Notes under the pieces: generated by a model
What the model was told of the DNA's origin: nothing
Databases searched by the model: none
What the model saw: only the letters and a program-made list of their open reading frames with translations
IMG/VR virus record: IMGVR_UViG_3300048996_000101
Span: 1 to 31,041 of that record
Origin: a virus
DNA: 31,041 nt
Reading direction: 5' to 3' (one strand)
Part shown: positions 22,653-29,000 of the stretch, piece by piece
How the letters are laid out: every line of letters starts with the position of its first letter
How positions within the stretch are numbered: position 1 is the stretch's first letter
Program-made: the position numbers and the translations under genes

Positions 22653-24001
22653 TACGGCGCCTCCTCGGGCGGCTTCTTGGGATCCGGCTCTTTGATCGGC
22701 TTGACCGGCCTGGTCTCATCCGGCGGCAGATGTGCCGGATGCTGGGGGTTCTCTTGCGTATTGGCCGGGGGAAGAGGTTCCGGACGTTCTTTCATGTCCG
22801 GCAAGCCGACGGCCATGAGGATGTCGGCCGGTTCCCACAGGCCGGTGTCCGCGAGGAACTTCGCCGACTGCGCCTTGTTGAAGAGAACGTTCGAGGAGAT
22901 CTCGTCGTCCTCGGGGACCGGGTTCACGAAGTCGAATTCCAGGCCGACGGCGGATGCGCCGTACATCGGCAGCAGAATCGTGTTGAGAGCTTCCTTCGCA
23001 CGGAGCAGACGAGGCTTCGTCATCCACCGTGCGAACATGACCTCGCCCGCGTAGGCATTCGCCTTGTTCACATCTTCGGTGGCTCCGGTCATGGCCTTCG
23101 GGAAACCGAAAGCCTCCCGGATCGTCTCGCGGCTGGCAGCCCGCATCTCCACGAACTGCATGTCGTCCATGGTGTATTTGCGGTCGACCCAGGTCATGCC
23201 GGATTCGAGTATCGCGACCCTGTGAGCGTTGGCGACACCCTTGTGGGTCTCGGCCCACCGTGCCTGGAACTGGTTGAAGTCCTCGTCCGAGATGTTGTTC
23301 TCGGACTCGATGATTCCGCCGGGGGTGGCCGAATTCAGGAAGAAGTTCCTGTTGTATTCGGTCGACAGATAAGCGGCGTCCAGATCCCCGAGGATGGCCT
23401 GGACGGCGCCGAGTCCCCGGTAGGGGTCCAGCGGGTGCGGGCGGCGCAGGAAGATGACGTCTTCCAGGGCCAGCGGGACGTCTTCACCGGCTGGCCCGTG
23501 GTAGATGTACCCGACGAGGAAGTTCTCCGCGTCGGGTATCGGCTCCATGCGGTCGGGCCGTACGAACCACAGTTCCTGTGGAAGGCCGAACTTGTTCCGG
23601 TCGATGACCCAGTACTGCTCGCCCGTCAGTTCCTCGTGCTGCTGCGCGCTTTCACGGAACGCGGAGCCGAAGAAGAACGGGTTGGGTCGGCGCCACAGAT
23701 CGAGCGCCGGGTGCCGGGTGACCTCGACTCGCGGATCCTGCACGCCGGATGTGCCGCTGTCGTAGCGACGGCGGCCGTCCTTCGGGACGCGGTACAGGCG
23801 CCACTCGACCTGGCTGTACGCGGTGATGATGCGGTCGGTGATCGCGAAGAGCGTGCCGACCTGGCCCTGCGCCCGCATCTGGGCTTCCATGCCGCCGGTC
23901 GCCGTCACGGAGCCGGTCCAGCCGCGCTTCCCTGTACCTCGCGGTACGTAGGGGACAGGTGCCTTGTTCCTGAAGACCGCGCTGAGCAGTGTGCGTGCCA
24001 T
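22652..24001 (-). CDS. Portal protein (HK97-like family)
   Basis: 449 residues, ATG with AGGGGAGC upstream. Begins ARTLLSAVFRNKAPVPY; core marks include the helical AITDRIITAYSQVEWRLYR, VIFLRRPHPLDPYRGLGAVQ, NFFLNSATPGGIIE, and the FGFPKAMTG / NKANAYAGEVMFARW block typical of siphovirus portals. The C-terminal 70 residues are proline-rich. The portal is the dodecameric DNA channel at one head vertex and anchors the terminase and the tail connector. A 232-nt non-coding gap separates it from the upstream small membrane gene. Confidence 0.94.
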   Translation of the reverse strand: MARTLLSAVFRNKAPVPYVPRGTGKRGWTGSVTATGGMEAQMRAQGQVGTLFAITDRIITAYSQVEWRLYRVPKDGRRRYDSGTSGVQDPRVEVTRHPALDLWRRPNPFFFGSAFRESAQQHEELTGEQYWVIDRNKFGLPQELWFVRPDRMEPIPDAENFLVGYIYHGPAGEDVPLALEDVIFLRRPHPLDPYRGLGAVQAILGDLDAAYLSTEYNRNFFLNSATPGGIIESENNISDEDFNQFQARWAETHKGVANAHRVAILESGMTWVDRKYTMDDMQFVEMRAASRETIREAFGFPKAMTGATEDVNKANAYAGEVMFARWMTKPRLLRAKEALNTILLPMYGASAVGLEFDFVNPVPEDDEISSNVLFNKAQSAKFLADTGLWEPADILMAVGLPDMKERPEPLPPANTQENPQHPAHLPPDETRPVKPIKEPDPKKPPEEAP

Positions 24002-24023
24002 GCGCGCTCCCCTTTGCTATTGA

Positions 24024-24113
24024 GTTGACACGTGCCAATGAGCGCTGCCGAAGGACCCAGCGGCCGTGCGGCCCGGGGTAGTTGACAGAGCAGGTTGACG
24101 CAGTAAGGTTGAC
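24024..24113. repeat. Four direct copies of GTTGAC upstream of portal
   Basis: Copies start at 24024, 24081, 24094 and 24108; the last three are spaced 13 and 14 nt, about 1.3 helical turns apart. They sit in the non-coding gap before the portal start. Regular spacing suggests a protein-binding array, but three to four short matches could occur by chance. Confidence 0.35.
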
Positions 24114-24175
24114 GAGCATGACCGCGTGACAGCCGGTCGGTCGTCCCAGCCCACTCCGGCCATATCCACGCGAGT

Positions 24176-24230
24176 GACACGGGCTGCTCGTGAAAAGGGG
24201 CTCCCCTGCGCCGTCCCGGCAGCCCGTGTC
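24176..24230 (-). terminator. 12-bp inverted repeat after small membrane gene
   Basis: Arms GACACGGGCTGC (24176-24187) and its exact complement (24219-24230), with a 31-nt loop that itself contains AGGGG/CCCCT. It begins 4 nt after the stop at 24234 on the minus strand. No T-tract follows. Could be a terminator or RNA-stability element between the terminase and portal transcripts. Confidence 0.5.
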
Positions 24231-24233
24231 CGT

Positions 24234-24437
24234 CTACTGACCGCCGAAGAACTGCCACTGCAGCAGGGCGAATCCCAGCCCGGCAGTGATGACACCGGCA
24301 GGCATGAAGATCAGCCCGACACCCAGGGACACGAGGGCGACGGCAGTAAGGGCGAAGAGCGCCGACATGATTGACCCTGCTGCTCCCTCGGGGAGACGGG
24401 GCAGCAGGGTTCGCCGGTTGAGCGTCTTGTCGTTCAT
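24234..24437 (-). CDS. Small two-helix membrane protein
   Basis: 67 residues. ATG at 24437 overlaps the preceding stop as ATGA. After a basic N-terminus (NRRTLLPRLPEG), two hydrophobic segments lie at about 25-45 (ALFALTAVALVSLGVGLIF) and 48-62 (AGVITAGLGFALLQW). The 5' half of the gene contains a 13-bp inverted repeat (24374-24386 with 24398-24410), and an internal ATG at 24368, just after it, would give a 44-residue form that is mostly membrane. Which start is used is unclear. Function unknown; small membrane proteins in this position occur in actinophages. Confidence 0.6.
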   Translation of the reverse strand: MNDKTLNRRTLLPRLPEGAAGSIMSALFALTAVALVSLGVGLIFMPAGVITAGLGFALLQWQFFGGQ

Positions 24438-24736
24438 GAGCGCCACGGCTTACGCAGCGGAATCAGCGCGGGCGGATCATCGTCCTCGACCTCGTCACCG
24501 TCATCGAGCCAGCGGTCCGTGTGCGTCCTGCACAACGGGCTGACCTTTCCTGACGGCGCGTGGACCCACAGAAATTCGGCGATGTGATCGCAGTTCGGCG
24601 GCCTCATCCGGTCGGCGTAGATGCACTGTTCGTGATACTGGCCGTCCGGGAGCTGTGCTTCGTCGAATGCGCGCATGCGTGCCATGCGTACGCCTTCGAA
24701 CACGCGGGCGTGCGCGCTCACGTGGTTCATGTCCAT
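24434..24736 (-). CDS. Hypothetical protein, Cys/His-rich, between terminase and portal
   Basis: 100 residues; ATG at 24736 with AGGGGAGAC directly upstream, although the ATG at 24730 has better spacing. Contains QCIYADRMRPPNCDHIAEFLW and LCRTHTDRWLDD: three cysteines and two histidines spaced like a small zinc-binding fold, followed by an acidic stretch and the end LIPLRKPW. Possible HNH-like or metal-binding small protein, but no complete HNH signature. Follows the large terminase by 9 nt. Confidence 0.6.
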   Translation of the reverse strand: MDMNHVSAHARVFEGVRMARMRAFDEAQLPDGQYHEQCIYADRMRPPNCDHIAEFLWVHAPSGKVSPLCRTHTDRWLDDGDEVEDDDPPALIPLRKPWRS

Positions 24737-24744
24737 GTCTCCCC

Positions 24745-26262
24745 TTACAGGAACCGCATCCGAGGTACGGCTCCGGAGTAATACGCGAGAAGCAAGGCGT
24801 CCGCGTTGTCAGGAGAGCGCCCGTTCCGCTTGATGATGTCGTCCTTGGACTCCACCTGGATACGGCCCTTGGAGTCGAGGAACCAGCGGGGCCAGAGCAG
24901 CTGAGCGCAGGCGGAGTCGGCGTTCTCCATGTGGGACAGATCCCAGAATCCGGCGGCCGAATTCTCGCGGCCGATGTTCCACCACATCTCGGCGCGCAGG
25001 TTCACGAACTTCTTCTTGTCGCGCGGATTTGTCGACACGTTCACGCCGATGATCTGCGCGTGGTGCTCGCCGCGCTTGGCAGCGTTGCGCAGCTCGCCGA
25101 TCACGCCGAAACCCACGCCGATCGAGTCGATCTTCACGGCTGTGGCGCCGGACTGCCGAAGCGCCCTGAGGACCAGCGGGGCGATCTTCTCCGGTCGGTC
25201 GGTGCGGATGCGCCACTCGCGACCGGCGACCATGCCACGGCGTTCGCGGATGACGGTCTCGTCCTGGCCACCACCGACGTCCACGCCGAGTTCCACCGGC
25301 GAGAGAGCGGCGGGCGTGTACTTGGCCTCCGGGTCGATGCGGCAGGTGGCCACATCGGAGGCACGTACGACGGTGTCGGCCGCGTCGACCGAGAACTCAC
25401 CCAGCACCTTGCTGCGGTACAGGGCGTTGTCCTCGCCCCAGTCGGCCTTCTTCTCCTCGACCCATACCTCGGAGACAAGGGAAGCGGCCACGTCCTCCGT
25501 CACCGGCTCACCGGTGAAGTTGGGGGAGTCGAACGCAGAGATGCCCATCGTGTGCCAGCCGGATCCCGGCTGGCACACCTTGAAAAAGTGCGTCGCCGAG
25601 TTATCAGGGTTTCCGATGGCGAGCTGCCTGCAGTCAGGGCCGGTAGCCAGCGCGTCGGCCGCCACCCAGAGCTGCTCCGGGACGCCGCACGCCTCATCGA
25701 TGACGACGAGGACGAAGCGGTCGTGGATGCCCTGGAAAGAGCTGTCGTCGTGATCGGCAGGCTTACGGCCGAACGCGACGATTTCCTCGTCGATCAGCCA
25801 CTCGGTTTGATTGACGCGGCCGGGCAGCCCAGCCGCCTTGTGCATGCGGCGTACGTAGCGCCAGAGGATCGCGCGGACCTGCGCCGTGGTAGGCGCGGTG
25901 GTCACCACGAAGGCCTGACCCGGCGGGTGGGAGTCCAGCCACCAGGAGATCGTGAGCGCTGCGGTGTGCGACTTGCCGATGCCGTGGCAGGAGTGGACCG
26001 CCGTGCGGCGGTGATCCCTCACTGAGGTGAGGATGTCCTTCTGCTTGGACCAGATCGACTGACCCAGACGTTCGGCCACCCACAGCTCGGGGTCCGACAT
26101 GTACTTCGACTGGCGTTCCGCCGCGTGCTTTCGGTCGGCAGCAGCTTTGAGCTGGTCGCGGACCGTCTTGAGGCGCTTGGTGTCGCCCGTGCGTATGAGC
26201 TTCTCGACGAGTGCGGTGAGTGCGTCAACATCAAGACCGCCGAGGTCTGTTGGCGTTGTCAT
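24745..26262 (-). CDS. Terminase large subunit
   Basis: 505 residues. N-terminal ATPase: Walker-A variant SCHGIGKS at 91-98, Walker B VLVVIDEA at 184-191, and LAIGNPDNSATHF (motif III region) near 214-227. C-terminal RNase-H-like nuclease: acidic residues Asp328 in LGVDVGGG, Asp379 in KIDSIGVG and Asp near 488 in SPDNADALLLA. The enzyme packages concatemeric DNA through the portal and cuts it to length. Start ATG follows a 52-residue membrane gene by 5 nt. Confidence 0.95.
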   Translation of the reverse strand: MTTPTDLGGLDVDALTALVEKLIRTGDTKRLKTVRDQLKAAADRKHAAERQSKYMSDPELWVAERLGQSIWSKQKDILTSVRDHRRTAVHSCHGIGKSHTAALTISWWLDSHPPGQAFVVTTAPTTAQVRAILWRYVRRMHKAAGLPGRVNQTEWLIDEEIVAFGRKPADHDDSSFQGIHDRFVLVVIDEACGVPEQLWVAADALATGPDCRQLAIGNPDNSATHFFKVCQPGSGWHTMGISAFDSPNFTGEPVTEDVAASLVSEVWVEEKKADWGEDNALYRSKVLGEFSVDAADTVVRASDVATCRIDPEAKYTPAALSPVELGVDVGGGQDETVIRERRGMVAGREWRIRTDRPEKIAPLVLRALRQSGATAVKIDSIGVGFGVIGELRNAAKRGEHHAQIIGVNVSTNPRDKKKFVNLRAEMWWNIGRENSAAGFWDLSHMENADSACAQLLWPRWFLDSKGRIQVESKDDIIKRNGRSPDNADALLLAYYSGAVPRMRFL

Positions 26263-26267
26263 CGCAC

Positions 26268-26426
26268 CTACACGGACTGTGCTGCGTGCACCAGGAACGG
26301 GATCACGAACACGGTGAAGGCAGCTGCCAGCAGCCGCGTGCGATCCAGGGGAGGCAGCGGCGGTCCGGCCATGACAGCCAGAGTGCCGAAGACAACTGCC
26401 AGGAGATAGCAGATGAGTTCAAGCAT
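26268..26426 (-). CDS. Small membrane protein upstream of large terminase
   Basis: 52 residues, ATG at 26426 with GGAAG 5 nt upstream. I chose this start over a 57-residue longer frame, which lacks a ribosome site. Two hydrophobic helices: LICYLLAVVFGTLAVMAG (about 4-21) and LLAAAFTVFVIPFLVHAAQ (about 31-50). No family recognised. Ends 5 nt before the terminase start, so it is likely co-translated with it. Confidence 0.6.
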   Translation of the reverse strand: MLELICYLLAVVFGTLAVMAGPPLPPLDRTRLLAAAFTVFVIPFLVHAAQSV

Positions 26427-26536
26427 GTTCTTCCGCTTTCTGCTAGTCTTCGATCGCTTGCCAGTCGCGCGCCTTTCAAGCCACGTACGGGGAAGACACC
26501 GGGTCAACGGCTGCAGATCCGCCCCGCGAACCGGAG

Positions 26537-26562
26537 GGCTCGTTCTCAGCGAGAGCGAGCCG
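26537..26562. other. 11-bp hairpin in the leader of the plus-strand island
   Basis: GGCTCGTTCTC (26537-26547) pairs with GAGAGCGAGCC (26551-26561) around AGC, with one G-T pair. Lies in the non-coding 26427-26668 gap before the plus-strand terminator, so it may be part of a structured leader or small RNA. Confidence 0.5.
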
Positions 26563-26615
26563 GACCGTGGAGAGTCGAAGCAGCAGGGCACGGCCATTGC
26601 GAAAGCGCGACAGGG

Positions 26616-26645
26616 AGGCCCCGGGAGACCGGGGCCTTCTTTATC
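26616..26645 (+). terminator. Plus-strand terminator with GAGA tetraloop
   Basis: Stem AGGCCCCGG / CCGGGGCCT (9 bp) with a GAGA (GNRA-type) loop, followed by TCTTTATCC. It is only about 10 nt upstream of the ribosome site of the small gene at 26669, an arrangement typical of attenuator leaders. Confidence 0.7.
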
Positions 26646-26668
26646 CGTCGGAAAGGAGAAGGCTGAAA

Positions 26669-26896
26669 ATGAAGATCGTCCGTCGTCTCGATCCGCAGGC
26701 GCACTGCGGTATGAACAACTCGTGTCCCGCTGCGTTCCTGCTCGACACCGGGGACATAGCTCTCATCGGTACCAAGGCCGGGCTCGATCTGGAAAACAGC
26801 GTTCAGGTGGAAGCGGGGATAGGGCCGGAAGAAGCGCTCATCACCGTGCCCCGGGATTTGCTGATCGCTCTGGGCTGGGCACTGCCCGAGCACTAG
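26669..26896 (+). CDS. Small Cys-containing hypothetical, lone plus-strand gene
   Basis: 75 residues, ATG with AAGGAGAAGG upstream (strong). Starts KIVRRLDPQAHCGMNNSCPA, then beta strands and an acidic loop ending in VPRDLLIALGWALPEH. The HCG/SCPA pair resembles small Streptomyces chromosomal proteins often encoded near helix-turn-helix regulators; that link is from memory and not proven. It is the only plus-strand gene inside the minus-strand cluster. Its 3' end faces the convergent gene at 26901, with 4 nt between stops. Regulation by the upstream hairpin is suggested by position. No function known. Confidence 0.6.
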   Translation: MKIVRRLDPQAHCGMNNSCPAAFLLDTGDIALIGTKAGLDLENSVQVEAGIGPEEALITVPRDLLIALGWALPEH

Positions 26897-26900
26897 GCGG

Positions 26901-27227
26901 CTACATACAGGTGATGGGTGTGAGCCAGTGCATCGGCGGGTCGAACGCCAGAGGCGTCCTCATGAATTCGACGTACGCCTCGTCCGGGTTGTCCGGGTCG
27001 ACCATGATGCATCCGTCCTCAGCACGCTGGTACTGCTCGTACTGGATCTCCCAGGACCCGTCAGTTCTCTCACTGATCATCACCGTGGAAGCGGCGGGGA
27101 CACTGCCGGGTGCGACGCCGTTCAGCTTGAGCCAGGCTCGGATCTCCGACTTGCGGAAGTCCAGCATCTTCTTCCAGATCTGATCGTCCGTCACCACCCA
27201 GTGGGTGATGTGCTGGGTCGTGGTCAC
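26901..27227 (-). CDS. Hypothetical protein between the Acb2-like gene and the terminase
   Basis: 108 residues; GTG start at 27227 overlaps the preceding stop by GTGA. Helix-rich N-terminus (QIWKKMLDFRKSEIRAWLKL) then beta and acidic segment CIMVDPDNPDEAYVEFM; the ending MHWLTPITCM has one cysteine. No domain recognised. Belongs to the coupled set of small genes following the small terminase, which in phages often carry accessory or counter-defence functions. Confidence 0.6.
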   Translation of the reverse strand: MTTTQHITHWVVTDDQIWKKMLDFRKSEIRAWLKLNGVAPGSVPAASTVMISERTDGSWEIQYEQYQRAEDGCIMVDPDNPDEAYVEFMRTPLAFDPPMHWLTPITCM

Positions 27228-27499
27228 TGCGTGTCCATGGCGGATGGATCGTCGTCCTCGCGGAACGTGGCAGGAAGTACCAAAGCGGAGCGAACCGCGC
27301 AGTCTTTGGACTCCAGCAACTTTCGCAGGGCGACGGTCAGTTCGGGGGAGTCTGGAAGAAGTCGCAGCAGCACATCCGCTGTGATGGCGAAGTGGCGTGA
27401 GACCTGCTGGAGATGGTCCGGCAGGTGGTGGTAGTCGAAGTAGCCGTGCAGTCGCTGTACTTCAGGGTGGCGCTTGGACACCGGCAACTGATCCGTCAT
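27224..27499 (-). CDS. Acb2/Tad1-like hairpin-domain protein, candidate cyclic-nucleotide sponge
   Basis: 91 residues. ATG overlaps the upstream stop as ATGA; GGAGG lies about 10 nt upstream. Residues 21-27 FDYHHLP, then a helical hairpin at about 28-75 with the signature spacing RLLPDSPE (46-53) and ALRKLLE (57-63), ending in ASSR-like small residues. This follows the family layout known for Acb2 (anti-CBASS) and Tad1 (anti-Thoeris), small oligomers that sequester cyclic oligonucleotide or ADPR-derived signals and so block host defence. It departs in YHHLP where the family usually has YHPP. Small neighbours are coupled by 4-nt overlaps. Identity is inferred by pattern; binding is untested. 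Confidence 0.68.
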   Translation of the reverse strand: MTDQLPVSKRHPEVQRLHGYFDYHHLPDHLQQVSRHFAITADVLLRLLPDSPELTVALRKLLESKDCAVRSALVLPATFREDDDPSAMDTQ

Positions 27500-27801
27500 C
27501 CGACCCAGCCTCCCGCCGCGTTGATCCGCGTGGTGCGGTCCATCCGCTCGTACTTCTCGTCCGTGGTGTGGCCGTCCCAGCTCTCCAGCAGATCCGTGCG
27601 CACGTGGGTGAAGAGGTCCATGTCGCTCTCCGCGATGTGCCAGGTGACCTGACCGGTCGGCAGCGTGATGTACAGCACCGGCCAGCCCGGTGCATCCGGG
27701 TCGGCGCGGTACTGAAGGTGCGAGGGATACAGCGTCGCCAGCAGCGCCAGCAGGTGGGCGCGCTCCCGGTAGAGAGCGTCGAGCCAGGCCTCGTTACTCA
27801 T
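27496..27801 (-). CDS. Conserved hypothetical phage protein
   Basis: 101 residues. ATG at 27801 chosen over the GTG at 27810 because it gives an 8-nt overlap with the terminase small-subunit stop; either is possible. Sequence begins SNEAWLDALYRERAHLL, then a central TLPTGQVTWHIAESDMDLF and WDGHTTDEKYERM near the end. That last block recurs in many actinophages next to terminases; function unknown. Could assist packaging or modulate host factors. Stop overlaps the Acb2-like start by 4 nt. Confidence 0.65.
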   Translation of the reverse strand: MSNEAWLDALYRERAHLLALLATLYPSHLQYRADPDAPGWPVLYITLPTGQVTWHIAESDMDLFTHVRTDLLESWDGHTTDEKYERMDRTTRINAAGGWVG

Positions 27802-28378
27802 CGATGCCACCGACCCCGGTGAGTTCGCGCACGGAGTCGTCGGTCGCGTTGATCGCGGCGATGAGCTGTGCGATCTCGCCGCCCAGCTGGTCCGCCTCGA
27901 CGGACAGCCGCACCTGCGCGTCCAGACCCAGGTACTTCGCCCTGCGCTCCTTGATCTTCAGGATGCGGTCCAGGGCTTCCAGGACGAAACGTTCATCCTG
28001 GACGGTCTGGCCCTCGATCATGATCACGCGGCCCTGCTGCACGAGGACGTGCTCACGGCGCAGCGACTTCCACAGGTGGCGTTCCATCTCGTCCAGGGAC
28101 TGCAGTTCGCCGAGCCGCGTCTCATCCACCGTGAACCGGTAGACCGCCGTCAGCCCGCGCTGCACCGCCTTGGCCGCGCGCCGTGGGTCCGGCTCGCCGG
28201 TGAGGGAGTCGGTCAGGGACAGCAGCTGGGCTATCTCTTCGAGATCGTGGCCGACCGCTTTCAGCCGGGCCGCTTCCCGGTCGCGCTTCCAGGAGTGGTA
28301 ACGGGGGTGGCCTTCGGGCGCCTTGTCCGGGAAGAAGTCGTCGTCGCCCTCGAACGGGGCGGGGAGATTGTCGTCCAT
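27794..28378 (-). CDS. Terminase small subunit
   Basis: 194 residues, ATG with AGGGGC upstream. N-terminal helix-turn-helix-like segment (RLKAVGHDLEEIAQLL, AAKAVQRGLTAVYR), then a long helical region with RHLWKSLRREHVLVQQ and a C-terminal ERRAKYLGLDAQVRLSVEA. Fits actinophage small terminases, which bind cos or pac DNA and recruit the large subunit. First gene of the minus-strand structural operon; its leader contains a strong terminator. Ends by overlapping the next start. Confidence 0.75.
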   Translation of the reverse strand: MDDNLPAPFEGDDDFFPDKAPEGHPRYHSWKRDREAARLKAVGHDLEEIAQLLSLTDSLTGEPDPRRAAKAVQRGLTAVYRFTVDETRLGELQSLDEMERHLWKSLRREHVLVQQGRVIMIEGQTVQDERFVLEALDRILKIKERRAKYLGLDAQVRLSVEADQLGGEIAQLIAAINATDDSVRELTGVGGIDE

Positions 28379-28407
28379 GTGCCCCTGCCGAGAGTGAAGA
28401 GGGCATG

Positions 28408-28434
28408 AAAAAAGCCAGCTCCTGGGGAGCTGGC
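28408..28434 (-). terminator. Terminator in the structural-operon leader
   Basis: Stem GCCAGCTCC / GGAGCTGGC (9 bp, loop 3 nt) followed on the minus strand by TTTTTT and CATGCCC, 30 nt upstream of the terminase small-subunit start. It therefore lies inside the untranslated leader of the operon rather than after a gene. Confidence 0.8.
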
Positions 28435-28445
28435 TGAAAAAGGTT

Positions 28446-28540
28446 GACGCGCTGACAGGATGGCCGGGCAGGGCGTTTGTCAGCGCGTCTGGTTCCAGTA
28501 TACGGATGTTCTATGTTTTATAAAAAAGACGCGCTGATGT
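28446..28540. promoter_or_regulatory. Three copies of GACGCGCTGA, two as a perfect inverted repeat
   Basis: GACGCGCTGACA (28446-28457) and its exact complement TGTCAGCGCGTC (28478-28489) with a 20-nt loop, plus a third copy GACGCGCTGATG at 28528-28539. The first two form a strong stem in RNA and a plausible operator in DNA. They sit next to the leader terminator, between the divergent operons. Confidence 0.6.
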
Positions 28541-28733
28541 GAGCCAGGTCACAGCACAAAGCGATCGGAGGCCTGCGCGGGCGGGGAGTTTTGCGGAGGC
28601 TGTGCGAAAAAATGAAAAATTTTCGGGAGACTACTTCCATCGCGTTGAGGATATGGGTATACCGTCTAGGTGATTGAGCTACATATCGACACTTGTTGAC
28701 GTCTTACCTATTACTTGATGCTTTGGAGAACAC

Positions 28734-29000
28734 GTGACTACTGAGATGGTTGACCTGGACGGCAATCCGATTCCTGTGGGGTTCGAGGCCCTGCTCAAGC
28801 CCGCCGAGGTCGCGCAGCTGATGCGTGTGGACCCCCGCACCGTCGCCAATTGGGCGAAGGAGGGCAAGCTGCGCTGCAGCCGCACGGCCGGTGGTCACCG
28901 GCGCTTTCCCGAGGACGCGGTGCGTGCCGCGCTGGCCGGTGACTGGGAGCGGGCCGCTCACGGCAAGCCCACGACCGACCTCATATTCGTCCCGGAGTGA
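28734..29000 (+). CDS. BldC-like MerR-family transcription regulator
   Basis: 88 residues, GTG with TTTGGAGAA upstream. HTH at about 20-48 (LLKPAEVAQLMRVDPRTVANW) and wing at 49-63 (TAGGHRRFPEDAV), almost matching BldC's pattern VDP-TV--WAK-GKL--RT-GGHRR. BldC is a small actinobacterial MerR-like protein that binds AT-rich direct repeats cooperatively. There is no effector-binding coiled coil, as in BldC. It heads the plus-strand early operon and may control itself or the divergent late operon. Stop overlaps the methyltransferase start by GTGA. Confidence 0.85.
   Translation: MTTEMVDLDGNPIPVGFEALLKPAEVAQLMRVDPRTVANWAKEGKLRCSRTAGGHRRFPEDAVRAALAGDWERAAHGKPTTDLIFVPE

Larger units (their letters stand above)
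28379..28733. promoter_or_regulatory. Divergent control region between late and early operons
   Basis: 355 nt without a supported gene. It holds the leader terminator (28408-28434), the GACGCGCTGA repeats, an A/T palindrome TTTTATAAAA (28516-28525), GTATAC palindromes (28498-28503 and inside GGTATACC near 28656-28663), an AT-rich GAAAAAATGAAAAATTTT run (28606-28623), and TTGACG (28696-28701) upstream of the BldC-like GTG. The minus-strand TATACT at about 28498-28503 and the TTGACG are the best promoter pieces but lack clear partners. Probably contains both operon promoters and operators, and may include the packaging site. Confidence 0.55.

Noticed and set aside
24017-24295. Possible minus-strand gene of 92 codons in the gap before portal
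   Set aside because: Starts inside the small membrane gene in another frame, Ser/Arg-rich, no ribosome site; the interval is better explained as regulatory.
24374-24410. 13-bp inverted repeat as a terminator
   Set aside because: It lies inside the coding region of the small membrane gene and has no T-tract; noted as ambiguity about the gene start instead.
24655-26025. Long open frame on the plus strand (456 codons)
   Set aside because: Antisense to the large terminase, whose Walker and nuclease motifs are unambiguous.
26440-26640. tRNA or known structured RNA in the plus-strand leader
   Set aside because: No cloverleaf with a TTC-type T-loop could be drawn on either strand; only separate hairpins are visible.
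28612-28677. Possible 21-codon leader peptide (MKNFRETTSIALRIW...)
   Set aside because: A GGAGG lies about 12 nt upstream, which is too far, and there is no supporting context; kept only as a note because it sits in the control region.
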